A stretch of DNA of 64,000 nt from Bacteroidales bacterium (lineage in GTDB: Bacteria > Bacteroidota > Bacteroidia > Bacteroidales > UBA932). The stretch spans positions 19,641-83,640 of the forward strand of contig JAFSVL010000048.1 in NCBI GenBank assembly GCA_017445015.1. The letters run 5' to 3'. Numbering within the stretch: the first letter of the stretch is position 1; each line of letters begins with the position of its first letter. This document shows, piece after piece, positions 8,728-17,730 of this stretch. The notes beneath the pieces are model-generated. The model worked only from the letters and a program-made list of their open reading frames with translations. It had not been told where the DNA came from and did no database searches. Made by a program: the position numbers and the translations under genes.

Positions 8728-9999
8728 TCACCGCAAAAAACGACTAAACAACGTATTCTTGGTATTTAATTGCTCCGTTGATGGATTTTCACCACGATAC
8801 TTCATTTTGCCGCCACGGGTAAGTATGCGGATATCGCCTACACCTGCATTATACTTACGAGAAAACAATTCCCCATCCGTACTGATACGACAGTTATAAA
8901 AGTATAACGAACCGTTTACAGGACCATCTTTATCCCCAATAATTGAACAAATATTGCGAATCCTAAAGTCACAATTACGAAAGGTTGAACGTATGTGGTC
9001 TGCTGCAATTCCCCTATCCTGCTGAATAAGGGCAATGAGTCCAACATCAGAGAATTTTTGAGGGGCGAAATCAAAAAGACATTTTTGAAATGTACATGAA
9101 TACAAGGCTTCAGGGACGGGCGGACACTGATACATAACAATTCGATGTGTCCATATTCCTTTAGAAAAAAATTTACTCCTCCTCACATGAATATTGAAGT
9201 TGGGGATCGTATTTGCCGTATCCGTATGAATGATAAACAACCCGGAAGACGGAACGGTTCCAGCCCCACTAAACGAACAATCATCAATCTCGGCATCCAA
9301 CCCGACTGTAGGTAAAGAAGAAAGCGCATCTACAGCCAGGCAAAAACACTCATCGAGCGTATCATAATCAATGGTTACTCTTTTCATGAAAACGCTCACA
9401 TGATCTGAGCATTTATCCATAACCCAAACAGCGCCTCCCATTCGAGAGGCGGAGTGAGAAACAATATCACAATCAGACATATAGAGATCCCCACCTGTTA
9501 CAACGAGGAAACTTACATTATTATGCCACCCTTTATCAATGAAATCAACGCGCTGAATGATTGTCTTCTTGCAATTTCTGGAGCATAGAAGATATGTGTC
9601 GCCCGTATGATAAAAATCCGGGAATTTTTCACCCAGGCGGCACTCAATCTTGAGATTGCTTACACAATACTTTTCACGGTGTATCCCTTCATCATCAAAA
9701 GCAAATATCTCATCATACTCTTCAACAGGATAATCATTATCAATGATGACGGTGGCACCTCTACCCTGCAATTCAAAAGAAGAACCAGATATCCGCGGCA
9801 ATTGGCTGTGAAGTGCATACAACGCACGATCTTTGAGTCTGATGGGCAAGCCACTTCTGATACAGGCACCAAAGGCCGGGGAATCATCAGTAACACCATC
9901 CCCGTATGCTCCGAATTGTTCCGGAGTGACAAAAGAAAGTGGCCATGCTCCAACGGCATGCAGCAAAAAAGCAATTAGAAACAAAAAACGTAGTTTCAT
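8728..9999 (-). CDS. Secreted right-handed beta-helix protein (pectate-lyase-3-like)
   Basis: 423 residues with an N-terminal signal peptide (MKLRFLFLIAFLLHAVGA, cleavage near residue 18-20). The mature start, PEQFGAYGDGVTDDSPAFGACI, is the hallmark of the pectate lyase superfamily / phage-tailspike-like beta-helix family. The rest is rich in short polar rungs with N and D turns and many Cys residues, in keeping with a parallel beta-helix. In EPS clusters such proteins may be periplasmic polysaccharide lyases, epimerases or binding proteins. No catalytic residues can be assigned. Its stop lies 56 bp upstream of the next glycosyltransferase start, and its own start overlaps the upstream gene by 4 nt. 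Confidence 0.75.
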   Translation of the reverse strand: MKLRFLFLIAFLLHAVGAWPLSFVTPEQFGAYGDGVTDDSPAFGACIRSGLPIRLKDRALYALHSQLPRISGSSFELQGRGATVIIDNDYPVEEYDEIFAFDDEGIHREKYCVSNLKIECRLGEKFPDFYHTGDTYLLCSRNCKKTIIQRVDFIDKGWHNNVSFLVVTGGDLYMSDCDIVSHSASRMGGAVWVMDKCSDHVSVFMKRVTIDYDTLDECFCLAVDALSSLPTVGLDAEIDDCSFSGAGTVPSSGLFIIHTDTANTIPNFNIHVRRSKFFSKGIWTHRIVMYQCPPVPEALYSCTFQKCLFDFAPQKFSDVGLIALIQQDRGIAADHIRSTFRNCDFRIRNICSIIGDKDGPVNGSLYFYNCRISTDGELFSRKYNAGVGDIRILTRGGKMKYRGENPSTEQLNTKNTLFSRFLR

Positions 10000-11141
10000 C
10001 TACTATAAACCTCTACATATTTTCCCGCAATTGCCTTCCACGATTGCCCTCCTTCAGAATTGCGTTTCGCAATATTTTCACGCATTTTCTCCAAAAGTTC
10101 CGCATCGCCAAGAAGTCTCCCAAAAGCCATCGAAAGGCCCTCGACATCCCTAGGAGGAACAAGTAAGCCCGTTATCCCGTCTTCAACAACCTCCGAAAAG
10201 TTGCCCACCCTTGTTGCGACTACTGGAGTGCATAGTGCGAAAGAGGTCTGAATAACCCCACTCTGTGTCGCATCTGTATATGGGCAAACAACAAATTTTG
10301 CCGACGATACATAATCCGCAACTTCTTTTACCGTCAAATATCGATGCAGAATTTCAACATCATTTTTACCGGAATACAGTTTAGTATCAAAACAGATAGG
10401 CCCAGCACCTGCAATCACCAGGCGAACCTCGGGGAAACGGTCGCGAATTCGATTGAACGCTTTCAAAGCAAAATCAATCCCCTTATAAGGAGAAAAGCGG
10501 CCCATGAAAAGAATGAAAGGGGGACCCGGCACCTGTGTTTTGCCGAAAACCGTATAACAGGTATATGGCCCAAGAGATGCATGAAAAATACGTTGGGGAG
10601 AGACATGCCATTTTCGACAGAACACCTCATCCTGTAAATGATTTAGCAAAACAAACTTAGAACAAACATAGGGCAAAAACATACGCTTAATCGTATCCCG
10701 AAAAGATCCCTCTCCACTGTGCGGTATCGGATCATGAACCACACAAAGGGATTTTTTCTTATATTTAAGCAGCAACGGGAAATGAAAAGCATTAGGGATA
10801 TTCACATAGTGAACAACATCTGGCTTAATCCTGTCAATAAGCCTCCATTCACTTAGAAAGAGACGGAACGATGCCCATCCAGTTTTACCAACGCTGTCAT
10901 TGGAAACAAAGACCTTATCTAAATCCAGCCATTCATGCCACATTGCAAACGCAGAATAGGAAGATGCTGGATAGATCCCTGATTTACATTGAATTTTTTC
11001 AAATTCCAGCAGGGTAGTCTTATCAAAAAACGGAGCCAGTCGGACAATATAGTATACCTCATGTCCAGCATCCCGCAATGCCTTAATCAGTGGAAAGTCA
11101 CAGTCAGCAAAGGGGGGGATCGATATCATAACAATTCTCAT
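9996..11141 (-). CDS. GT4 family glycosyltransferase
   Basis: 381-residue GT-B glycosyltransferase. Motifs in the donor domain are FILFMGRFSPYKGIDFALKAF, RLVIAGAGP, and KFVVCPYTDATQSGVIQTSFALCTPVVATRVGN, where a Q-S-G-V loop replaces the commoner EGFG/EGLP, as in several GT4 subgroups. This gene and its neighbours are visibly more AT-rich than the flanking housekeeping genes. It overlaps the beta-helix gene by 4 nt. Donor and acceptor are not predictable. Confidence 0.9.
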   Translation of the reverse strand: MRIVMISIPPFADCDFPLIKALRDAGHEVYYIVRLAPFFDKTTLLEFEKIQCKSGIYPASSYSAFAMWHEWLDLDKVFVSNDSVGKTGWASFRLFLSEWRLIDRIKPDVVHYVNIPNAFHFPLLLKYKKKSLCVVHDPIPHSGEGSFRDTIKRMFLPYVCSKFVLLNHLQDEVFCRKWHVSPQRIFHASLGPYTCYTVFGKTQVPGPPFILFMGRFSPYKGIDFALKAFNRIRDRFPEVRLVIAGAGPICFDTKLYSGKNDVEILHRYLTVKEVADYVSSAKFVVCPYTDATQSGVIQTSFALCTPVVATRVGNFSEVVEDGITGLLVPPRDVEGLSMAFGRLLGDAELLEKMRENIAKRNSEGGQSWKAIAGKYVEVYSR

Positions 11142-11172
11142 ATACGCGTGATTGAGGCCGTTTAAAGAACCA

Positions 11173-12180
11173 TTATTTATTGACCAGCCGAATATTGTAG
11201 CGTGAAAGGATCTGAGACAATTCAGCCGCTCTACATCCGGTTGAATGGGGCAGCAGGAAATGGGTAGCTAGCCCCACATCGAATGGGAGGCCCCGCATAC
11301 GGTCCAACTGCATTTCAAATTCTTCGTAACCACTCACATTAGGGACTACCGATGAAAGATTATACCACTCCGTATCCTGATTTTTAGGATAATGTCCGAT
11401 AACGTGACAGCGGTTCGATAGCATCTCGAAAAGACGTGGCGTTACCTGATTGTACCTAGAGCTTTCCGCTTTCGCTTCATCCAAACCAGGCGTAGTATAA
11501 CAACTAACTCGCGTGGCTGCAATCATTTGCAGATAGGATTCTCTTCCAGTATCTTTAGCGACAAAACGCCCCTTGTTACTCATATAGCATCGGTTTTCAA
11601 TCTCGCCGTTGTTGAGGATATATTCAAAATCCGGATGTCGTCGGGAATATTCCTCTAATAAGCGCAGGAAAAAGGGATTTGGGCGCCCGAAGACACAAAA
11701 ATCATACTTTTTTTCCACCGGACGGGCCAGACGTTCCAGATAGGAGTCCGGCACTGATAATGCCCAATGTTCAACAGGGAAAGGGCAGTTGTGCGCCAAG
11801 AGGAAATCATAGACTTCCCGGTTGGAAACCAGCATCAGGGGCACATGGCGATAGGCCTTGAAAAACGCAGGTAGGTCCTCCTCTTCCAGCCAAAAATCAA
11901 TCAGGACTGGGATGCTGTTTCGATTGTTCCAGCAAAGCTCCTCGGTTGTTGCCGTCATAATAAAACGCACCCCCAACGAAGAAGATGGGAGTAGCGCATG
12001 ATACAATCCCGTCAGCCCGTTTTTTTCAAAACGGCGGTGAAAAATATTACTGATCTCACCCGGTGCATTGATCCTTAACCCCAAGGAACGGGCAAGAATA
12101 TCCTCCCATTCATAAACAATTTGAAAAGAGGGATATGGAGCGAATTTCCGCTGTGAACAAATGTGCGTCAGCGTTCTCAT
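11173..12180 (-). CDS. Putative GT-B glycosyltransferase, CgeB-like
   Basis: 335 residues, not a clear member of a well-studied family. The C-terminal half carries YDFCVFGRPNPFFLRLLEEY, then a segment with SYLQMIAATRVSCYTTPGLDEAK and TPRLFEMLSNRCHVIGHYPKN, which matches the layout of the glycosyl-transferase group 1 C-terminal domain seen in CgeB-like proteins. The N-terminal half fits a degenerate acceptor domain. It starts 4 nt inside the end of the flavoprotein gene (ATGA overlap), so it belongs to the operon. A glycosyltransferase role is inferred from fold-like features and location. Confidence 0.7.
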   Translation of the reverse strand: MRTLTHICSQRKFAPYPSFQIVYEWEDILARSLGLRINAPGEISNIFHRRFEKNGLTGLYHALLPSSSLGVRFIMTATTEELCWNNRNSIPVLIDFWLEEEDLPAFFKAYRHVPLMLVSNREVYDFLLAHNCPFPVEHWALSVPDSYLERLARPVEKKYDFCVFGRPNPFFLRLLEEYSRRHPDFEYILNNGEIENRCYMSNKGRFVAKDTGRESYLQMIAATRVSCYTTPGLDEAKAESSRYNQVTPRLFEMLSNRCHVIGHYPKNQDTEWYNLSSVVPNVSGYEEFEMQLDRMRGLPFDVGLATHFLLPHSTGCRAAELSQILSRYNIRLVNK

Positions 12181-13412
12181 AGCGTCTTACAAAGATCCAT
12201 CGCCGCACCAATGGCTACATCCATATTATAATACTCCCAATCGGCAAAACGTCCACAAAGATAGAGCCCGCTCTCAGCCAACACCTCCTTCATCTCAGCC
12301 ATCACCCGACGCGTCTCAGGTCCTTGTATCGGATAAGTATACGGACTATAATGATGGGTAATGTATCTGGGATGGAAGGGAATCCGCTGCAAGTTGTCGA
12401 GAATTTCATCCTTCGATACTTCATCGGTAAACTCCACCGTACCCGTCATCTTACCGGGGGCATTGTTGGTCGGGGAAAAATTACCCGTACAGATAATACG
12501 GTGAGAACGATGTTCCGCCCCAGGCTGATATACCCATGAATAGGGATTGGTATCCAATTCGCAGAAAACCGCTGTTGTCCCATGGGATTCCAGACTGTCA
12601 ATAAAAGAGGTCCACCGGTCAATATCCACCCCCCGGGTCATCGCAGGCAGGCCCTTTACATTCCCGCAGAACACGATCTTATCATAACTTTCGCCGGCGA
12701 TCCGCCATGCACCTCCGGTATATGTTATCTGACCGACTTCCGTTCCATAACAGATATCCAGGCCCTGCGAGAGGCGGTCGGCGATAAATTGGGAACCACC
12801 GGTGTTGCCGTACCAGAAACTGGCGTGCACAAAACTCTTTTCCTCCACATGATTGATGTTGTTAAAGAGCATCTCTGCTGGACTGGGCATAGGCAGTTTT
12901 CCCTCAAGCCAATCCAGAGGCACACAATCCAGCGGACGACGCCACACCTTCTCGTTATAAGGTTTAAAATACAGCTCATACAAGGTCTCCCCGAAACGCT
13001 TGCGCAGGAAATCGGCAAAATTATCCGGACAAGCACCATCTACAGCCGAAATCCGCAACAAGTCCCCGATAATATTCCGCTGAATGTCCGGAGCGAAGCG
13101 ATAAAAGTGATTCTCGATAGGATAGGGCACCATTAAGGACCCTGTCATCGCTACGACGGCATTGCGGTCTGCCTTACGGAATTCCCGGCCCCGGTCAAAC
13201 TGTCCCCAGAACCAGTCCAGAACGTCCTGCCTGCTGGAATTGAAGACATGCCCGCCACAAAGATGGAAGAGGCTCCCCTCTACCCTCCTGCAACGGATCA
13301 AGCCCCCGGGAACAGTTTCCTTCTCAAAGACTTTGACCGCATAACGATCCTGAAGGAGCCGGGCAACGCTCAATCCGGAAATACCGGCACCAATAACAGC
13401 TACTCTTTCCAT
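12177..13412 (-). CDS. FAD-dependent oxidoreductase, UDP-galactopyranose mutase/protoporphyrinogen oxidase-like
   Basis: 411 residues. The N-terminal dinucleotide fold is VIGAGISGLSVARLL, followed by VFEKETVPGGLIR (FAD ribose contact). A UGM-like block follows with GGHVFNSS and YFKPYNEKVWRRPLDCVPLDWL. The C-terminus YLCGRFADWEYYNMDVAIGAAMDLC is the FAD-closing motif of this superfamily. In polysaccharide loci such proteins are UDP-galactopyranose mutases or related sugar-nucleotide mutases or oxidases. It overlaps the flippase gene by 13 nt and the CgeB-like gene by 4 nt. The strict UGM identity is uncertain. Confidence 0.82.
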   Translation of the reverse strand: MERVAVIGAGISGLSVARLLQDRYAVKVFEKETVPGGLIRCRRVEGSLFHLCGGHVFNSSRQDVLDWFWGQFDRGREFRKADRNAVVAMTGSLMVPYPIENHFYRFAPDIQRNIIGDLLRISAVDGACPDNFADFLRKRFGETLYELYFKPYNEKVWRRPLDCVPLDWLEGKLPMPSPAEMLFNNINHVEEKSFVHASFWYGNTGGSQFIADRLSQGLDICYGTEVGQITYTGGAWRIAGESYDKIVFCGNVKGLPAMTRGVDIDRWTSFIDSLESHGTTAVFCELDTNPYSWVYQPGAEHRSHRIICTGNFSPTNNAPGKMTGTVEFTDEVSKDEILDNLQRIPFHPRYITHHYSPYTYPIQGPETRRVMAEMKEVLAESGLYLCGRFADWEYYNMDVAIGAAMDLCKTL

Positions 13413-14830
13413 ACTTTGACAAAAGTTTTCCTACCCGCAAAAATTCCCATTGACAACGCGAAGAACAAAGCGATTCTCCAAGGCAAAGACAATGCATCGA
13501 TGGCAAAAAGCGAAAAAGCGATCGATGCAAATACAACGGCAAGTAACAACCCCGAGAATTTCCAGGTCATTGCCCCGCCAACTGTCTTCTTCAGCACAGG
13601 GAAAATATACAACAGGTTCAAAATACTCGCCAAGACAAAACCGGCAGCGAGTCCTTCCGCCCCTCTGCGCGAGGAGAAATACAGGATAGGCGTACTGACG
13701 AGCGCATAAATCACAGAGCATACGGCCAGCTTCCCCTGCGCATCAGCCGCGCCGAGCGTATTTCCGTTCAGGCAAAAGATTCCATAAAGTACAGTGTACC
13801 AGCACTGATAGGCCAGGACATTGGCTGTATTTGCATAATCCGCACCATAAAGAAGCGCGACCAGTTCCCCCTTGAAAAGCGAGGCACTAATTGCCATATA
13901 AACCCCAAGGCCACAGACCAATGCCAACACTTTACGGGTCTGCAAGCTGAAGGCCGCACGATCCCTGGCAAAAAGAATAGACTGGTTCGGAAAGAAGGCA
14001 CTGAAAGCCGTCTGCATGAACAGCGTTATGGGGAGCAACAGCTTGTTTGCCGTATTAAAATAGGCTACCTCTACCACGCCTGTATTGTGCTCCAGAAACA
14101 AAATAGGGAATTGTCCGGTAAACAGGCTCAGCAGGTACATCAAATAAAAAGGCATCGCCTGCTTGAGATAGTCCTGACTCTCCTGAAACGAAATATGCTT
14201 CTGTCCCCCACCGTCACGAAGCAAAGAGAAATGTTTCAGGCATACATAATAGGCGACGGTTTTCAAAACATAGACCCCAAGATAGACAGCCAGCACGGAT
14301 TCAACGGTAAACCAGGACCTGGGCATCAGCAGATAAATCACCAGATTGAGCAGGGTTGCCGATATCCCAATCACCGTATTCCATTCCATCCGCTGCATAC
14401 CGAATGCCACATTCTGCTCCGCATCCCACAGACTCTCAAGAAAAACGCCCCCAAGGATCGAGAAAATGACAAACGAAGAAAATTCCTGATGGGTAAAGAA
14501 CGCATAGAGGGCAAACGCGACAGCGGAGACGATAAAGCCCCCTCCGCGCAACACCAGCGAAAGACGGAAATAGAAGGCGGAATGATCCTGTTCCCGTGCA
14601 ACAGAACGCGTAACCAACTGACTCAGTCCCAGCGACGCGACGAAGTAAAACATGCTGATATAAGTCAGAACGAGGGAGTATTCGCCATAACGCTCCGGAG
14701 CCAGAAACCTCGCCACGATGATATTGATAATCATCGAGATGAACCTGGAGCCGAAATTCCCGACCGTTAAAAGTGAGAAGTTGCGCAAAAACGGACGGGA
14801 ATCAAGCTTATGAAGCCAACTTTCTCTCAT
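13400..14830 (-). CDS. wzx: Wzx-type oligosaccharide flippase
   Basis: 476 residues from the ATG at 14830; a longer frame to a non-ATG start at 14872 would run 65 nt into wzy. The protein is a string of about 12-14 hydrophobic helices. Its N-terminal SLLTVGNFGSRFISMIINIIVARFLAPERYGEYSL is the signature of the polysaccharide biosynthesis (PST/MVF) flippases that turn lipid-linked repeat units across the inner membrane. It overlaps wzy by 23 nt upstream and the flavoprotein gene by 13 nt downstream. Substrate unknown. Confidence 0.92.
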   Translation of the reverse strand: MRESWLHKLDSRPFLRNFSLLTVGNFGSRFISMIINIIVARFLAPERYGEYSLVLTYISMFYFVASLGLSQLVTRSVAREQDHSAFYFRLSLVLRGGGFIVSAVAFALYAFFTHQEFSSFVIFSILGGVFLESLWDAEQNVAFGMQRMEWNTVIGISATLLNLVIYLLMPRSWFTVESVLAVYLGVYVLKTVAYYVCLKHFSLLRDGGGQKHISFQESQDYLKQAMPFYLMYLLSLFTGQFPILFLEHNTGVVEVAYFNTANKLLLPITLFMQTAFSAFFPNQSILFARDRAAFSLQTRKVLALVCGLGVYMAISASLFKGELVALLYGADYANTANVLAYQCWYTVLYGIFCLNGNTLGAADAQGKLAVCSVIYALVSTPILYFSSRRGAEGLAAGFVLASILNLLYIFPVLKKTVGGAMTWKFSGLLLAVVFASIAFSLFAIDALSLPWRIALFFALSMGIFAGRKTFVKVWKE

Positions 14831-16037
14831 ATCGGACAATGTCCCTATCTGCCAGGAACAGCATAAATCCAAAAAAGACGAACCAGTTAATATTTTGAGT
14901 ATAAATGGTTACGAGAGGCGCGTTCACAAGAAATGCAACAAAATACATTTTTAAATGCATCTGTAACTTTTTCCAATTTTTCACCACAAAAAAAATATAA
15001 AAAGAGATGAAGCACAACGCCGTAAGTACGCCAAACATATTTGCAGCTCCTACAATCCCCACATCCGCATGGTATAGATGGAGGGTATCATAAAAATATC
15101 GAACCTGCTCCCCATATGCACTATTTCCAATAGGACCGTTCCCAAAAAGGACGGAAAGAGGCCCACCCCAAAACTCTAGTCCATAGGTAGCATAGGTAAT
15201 TAAACGGATATTGTCATCCGATAAATCACCTGCCGTTAAATCCATCAACTCGCCGAAGAGTTTTGAAGAGTTTAGGACAATCAATACAGCAAACGCAACC
15301 AAACCAACTAATACCAACCATCTCCGTTTGCTATGGGAAGAAAACAAAAAAACAAAGGAAAGTGCAACCAAGGTGGATGCCATAAACTGTCGGGATTGAT
15401 CCAGATAGACACCTAAAAGACCCACCATGAACAAGATCAATGCCTTTCCAGAAAAACGTTGCGTAAGCTCTTGAAAATACCTGAATACCAGAAACATAGA
15501 GAGATAGGTGTCTTCTATATAGAAGCGATAGATACCGCTTCTCACTTCGACATCCTTATAGGTACCGCTGACCATATCCAACCCATCCTGACGAAAGGCA
15601 AACCAATAGTCAGGATATGTAAATTGTTGAGCTACATAAATAAAGGTTCTTGCAAGCGCAAATACGGTAAGCGCATTCAAGACAACCTCGGTGGATAACT
15701 TAGCCTTATGGGGGAGAAAATAGACAAGAACGAGAAAGAAACAGAGATACGCCCGCATAGATTCTACCGGAGACTGACCGTTCTCAATCCAGGCCGGGAG
15801 AAAACTCAGCATCGGAATCAGAAGGAGGGCAAGCATCCAATAACGGCCAGGGACATATCTGGGGCTGCGAGAGAAGATGCAAATCAAAATGAGCAGTAGC
15901 GCCATTACATTGGTCACCCTGCCATGAAGCGTGGAAGATAGACCTACAAAGTCAAAATAGCGCAAAGAATGCAGGAATACGAAAAAAACGAATCCGGCAA
16001 CTGCTTTAGGGTATTTGCGTAGGTCAATCCAACTCAT
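14808..16037 (-). CDS. wzy: Wzy-type O-antigen/EPS polymerase
   Basis: 409-residue integral membrane protein with about 10-12 hydrophobic segments and little else that can be aligned by eye, as is usual for Wzy. A large periplasmic loop lies between roughly residues 115 and 185. I take the ATG at 16037 because it forms a TAATG junction with the acetyltransferase stop; an ATG 18 nt upstream is possible. The call rests on topology, size and position between an acetyltransferase and wzx. This gene is among the most AT-rich in the window. Confidence 0.82.
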   Translation of the reverse strand: MSWIDLRKYPKAVAGFVFFVFLHSLRYFDFVGLSSTLHGRVTNVMALLLILICIFSRSPRYVPGRYWMLALLLIPMLSFLPAWIENGQSPVESMRAYLCFFLVLVYFLPHKAKLSTEVVLNALTVFALARTFIYVAQQFTYPDYWFAFRQDGLDMVSGTYKDVEVRSGIYRFYIEDTYLSMFLVFRYFQELTQRFSGKALILFMVGLLGVYLDQSRQFMASTLVALSFVFLFSSHSKRRWLVLVGLVAFAVLIVLNSSKLFGELMDLTAGDLSDDNIRLITYATYGLEFWGGPLSVLFGNGPIGNSAYGEQVRYFYDTLHLYHADVGIVGAANMFGVLTALCFISFYIFFVVKNWKKLQMHLKMYFVAFLVNAPLVTIYTQNINWFVFFGFMLFLADRDIVRYERKLAS

Positions 16038-16543
16038 TATAAAAGAGGCAACCAATAATTACCGGGAACATATTTGTAATTCTTACGCTCCCGAACAGAG
16101 AGACGGCGCGCAGGGACGCCACCCACTACCGTCCATGGTTCCACATCCGAAGTAACAACAGCACCGGCAGCGATCACAGCCCCCTCACCAATGGTTACGC
16201 CCGGCAATACGATACAATTGGAACAAAGCCAAGCATAATCCCCTATCGTTACGGGAGCGCCCTTTGCCCTGAATGAAATATCGTTATAATCATGATGCAA
16301 GGTCCAGATGGTCACGTCCGAGGCAAAGCACACATTACGCCCAATGAAAAGGCCCTTTCGGCAATCCAGATGATTCCTGAAGCCTATTGAGCTGCCTTCG
16401 CCGATCGTGAGAGGGCCACGCCAATATTCAAGGCCATGATAAAGCGGCACGGAACGATGAATGTTCACATCACGGTAAAGGCACAATAGTCCCCTCCGAA
16501 TGTGCTTTGACGGAATGCAACAGATAAAACGAATCCATAGCAT
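16037..16543 (-). CDS. Left-handed beta-helix acetyltransferase (maltose/WbbJ-type)
   Basis: 168 residues from ATG 16543, which sits 10 nt after the wzz stop; the frame stays open upstream to 16669, inside wzz. Hexapeptide-repeat turns are visible (IGEGSSIG, IGRNVCFASDVTI, VTIGDYAWLCSNCIVLPGVTIGEGAVIAAGAVVTSD). The catalytic-type His pair is in WTLHHDYND. The ending PWTVVGGVPARRLSVRERK is the family C-terminus. It probably O-acetylates a sugar of the repeat unit, using acetyl-CoA. The stop and the wzy start share one base. Confidence 0.9.
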   Translation of the reverse strand: MLWIRFICCIPSKHIRRGLLCLYRDVNIHRSVPLYHGLEYWRGPLTIGEGSSIGFRNHLDCRKGLFIGRNVCFASDVTIWTLHHDYNDISFRAKGAPVTIGDYAWLCSNCIVLPGVTIGEGAVIAAGAVVTSDVEPWTVVGGVPARRLSVRERKNYKYVPGNYWLPLL

Positions 16544-16553
16544 TGAGAGCGTA

Positions 16554-17729
16554 TCAAACCACAGTCGCCGCTTCTCCTGAAGATGTCTGTAAACCTTTTT
16601 TACCATCCCTCTCGGCCTTTTGTTGAGCGATAAACAACCAAAATACACAAAACATCGCCCCCAGCACAAACCAGAGCATCGCCAGCTTGACCTTGGACGG
16701 ACTGCCCTTATGCGGCGCCATACCAGGCTGGATCACCACCAGCACCGGTGCTTCCAACTGAACCTTGGCACGGGCCATCAACAGATTCTGCGCCGTCTGG
16801 TTGTACATCTGGAATTTGAGTGATGCCTCGTTCTGGAGCCGTTGCTGCTCCACCATCGAGCTTTGCATCACAAAGCCCTTGTGTGAATCCACGTAACGGG
16901 AATATTCCCGCTGTGCCTTCAGATATTCCGCCCGGGTCTCTTCTTCCACGGCCTGATAATAATCCACCGACTCCTGTGCCTTCTCCGTCCTATATTCAAT
17001 CACGAAGGCTTTCAGGTTATCGATAATCCGGTTGGCCACTTCCGCCGCAATGACCCTGTCCTGCATCTTGACCTTGATCTTTAGCACATACGTGCGCTTT
17101 TCAACCGTGGCGGCAATGCTCTTGGTGAGCGCCAGCGCCACCCGCTCCTGCTCTTTGGTCAGACGCACCCGGGAAACGTTTTCGTGTCCTTCCGCATCAT
17201 CGATGGGATCCTCCTTGATGAACAGCCCCTTGACCCAGTCCATCGCCACGTGAGGGAAGCCGAAAATGGCCCCCCACCAGGGCGCTTTGGTGTAATTGAC
17301 CATATAGTCATAAAGGTCCGTATGCACTACGGAATCCCGGGTTTCCACAGTCACCGGCATATCAAACAGGTCAATCATGAAGTTCTGGGACTTGATGATT
17401 TCCGGATAGAGGTCCGGGTGCATGGCGTCCGTCATCGCGAGGGTATTCATATTGAAGCCCGCCAGGCTCGCCAGGGAACTCAGGCCGGAGGAACTGCCGC
17501 GCGTGACCAGTTCAGGCGCTACGACGGCACTGGAAACAAACTCCTTGGGCTTGCTGAAGCCGATCATGATGCCGAACAGGGAACCGATGAAAGCCCATAA
17601 GAGGATTTTCTTCCAATTACCCAGCAGCAAGCGAATATACTTCCCGAAATCTATACTTTCTTGCCCCGTGGCAGAAGGATTCTGCACACCATCCTCAAAA
17701 ATCTCGTCGTCAAAATATTTACCAGCCAT
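16554..17729 (-). CDS. Wzz-type chain-length determinant protein without kinase domain
   Basis: 391 residues from ATG 17729 (MAGKYFDDE), 1 nt after the stop of the export gene. The first membrane helix is near residues 40-60 (KKILLWAFIGSLFGIMIGF). A long periplasmic region rich in helix follows, with the AQESVDYYQAVEEETRAEYLKAQ coiled-coil block. The last helix, LAMLWFVLGAMFCVFWLFIA, is preceded by the proline-containing PSKVK entry. The C-terminal tail of about 25 residues lacks Walker motifs, so the BY-kinase domain that often follows is absent. It controls polysaccharide chain length with Wzy and the Wza-like protein. Confidence 0.92.
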   Translation of the reverse strand: MAGKYFDDEIFEDGVQNPSATGQESIDFGKYIRLLLGNWKKILLWAFIGSLFGIMIGFSKPKEFVSSAVVAPELVTRGSSSGLSSLASLAGFNMNTLAMTDAMHPDLYPEIIKSQNFMIDLFDMPVTVETRDSVVHTDLYDYMVNYTKAPWWGAIFGFPHVAMDWVKGLFIKEDPIDDAEGHENVSRVRLTKEQERVALALTKSIAATVEKRTYVLKIKVKMQDRVIAAEVANRIIDNLKAFVIEYRTEKAQESVDYYQAVEEETRAEYLKAQREYSRYVDSHKGFVMQSSMVEQQRLQNEASLKFQMYNQTAQNLLMARAKVQLEAPVLVVIQPGMAPHKGSPSKVKLAMLWFVLGAMFCVFWLFIAQQKAERDGKKGLQTSSGEAATVV

Positions 17730-17730
17730 A

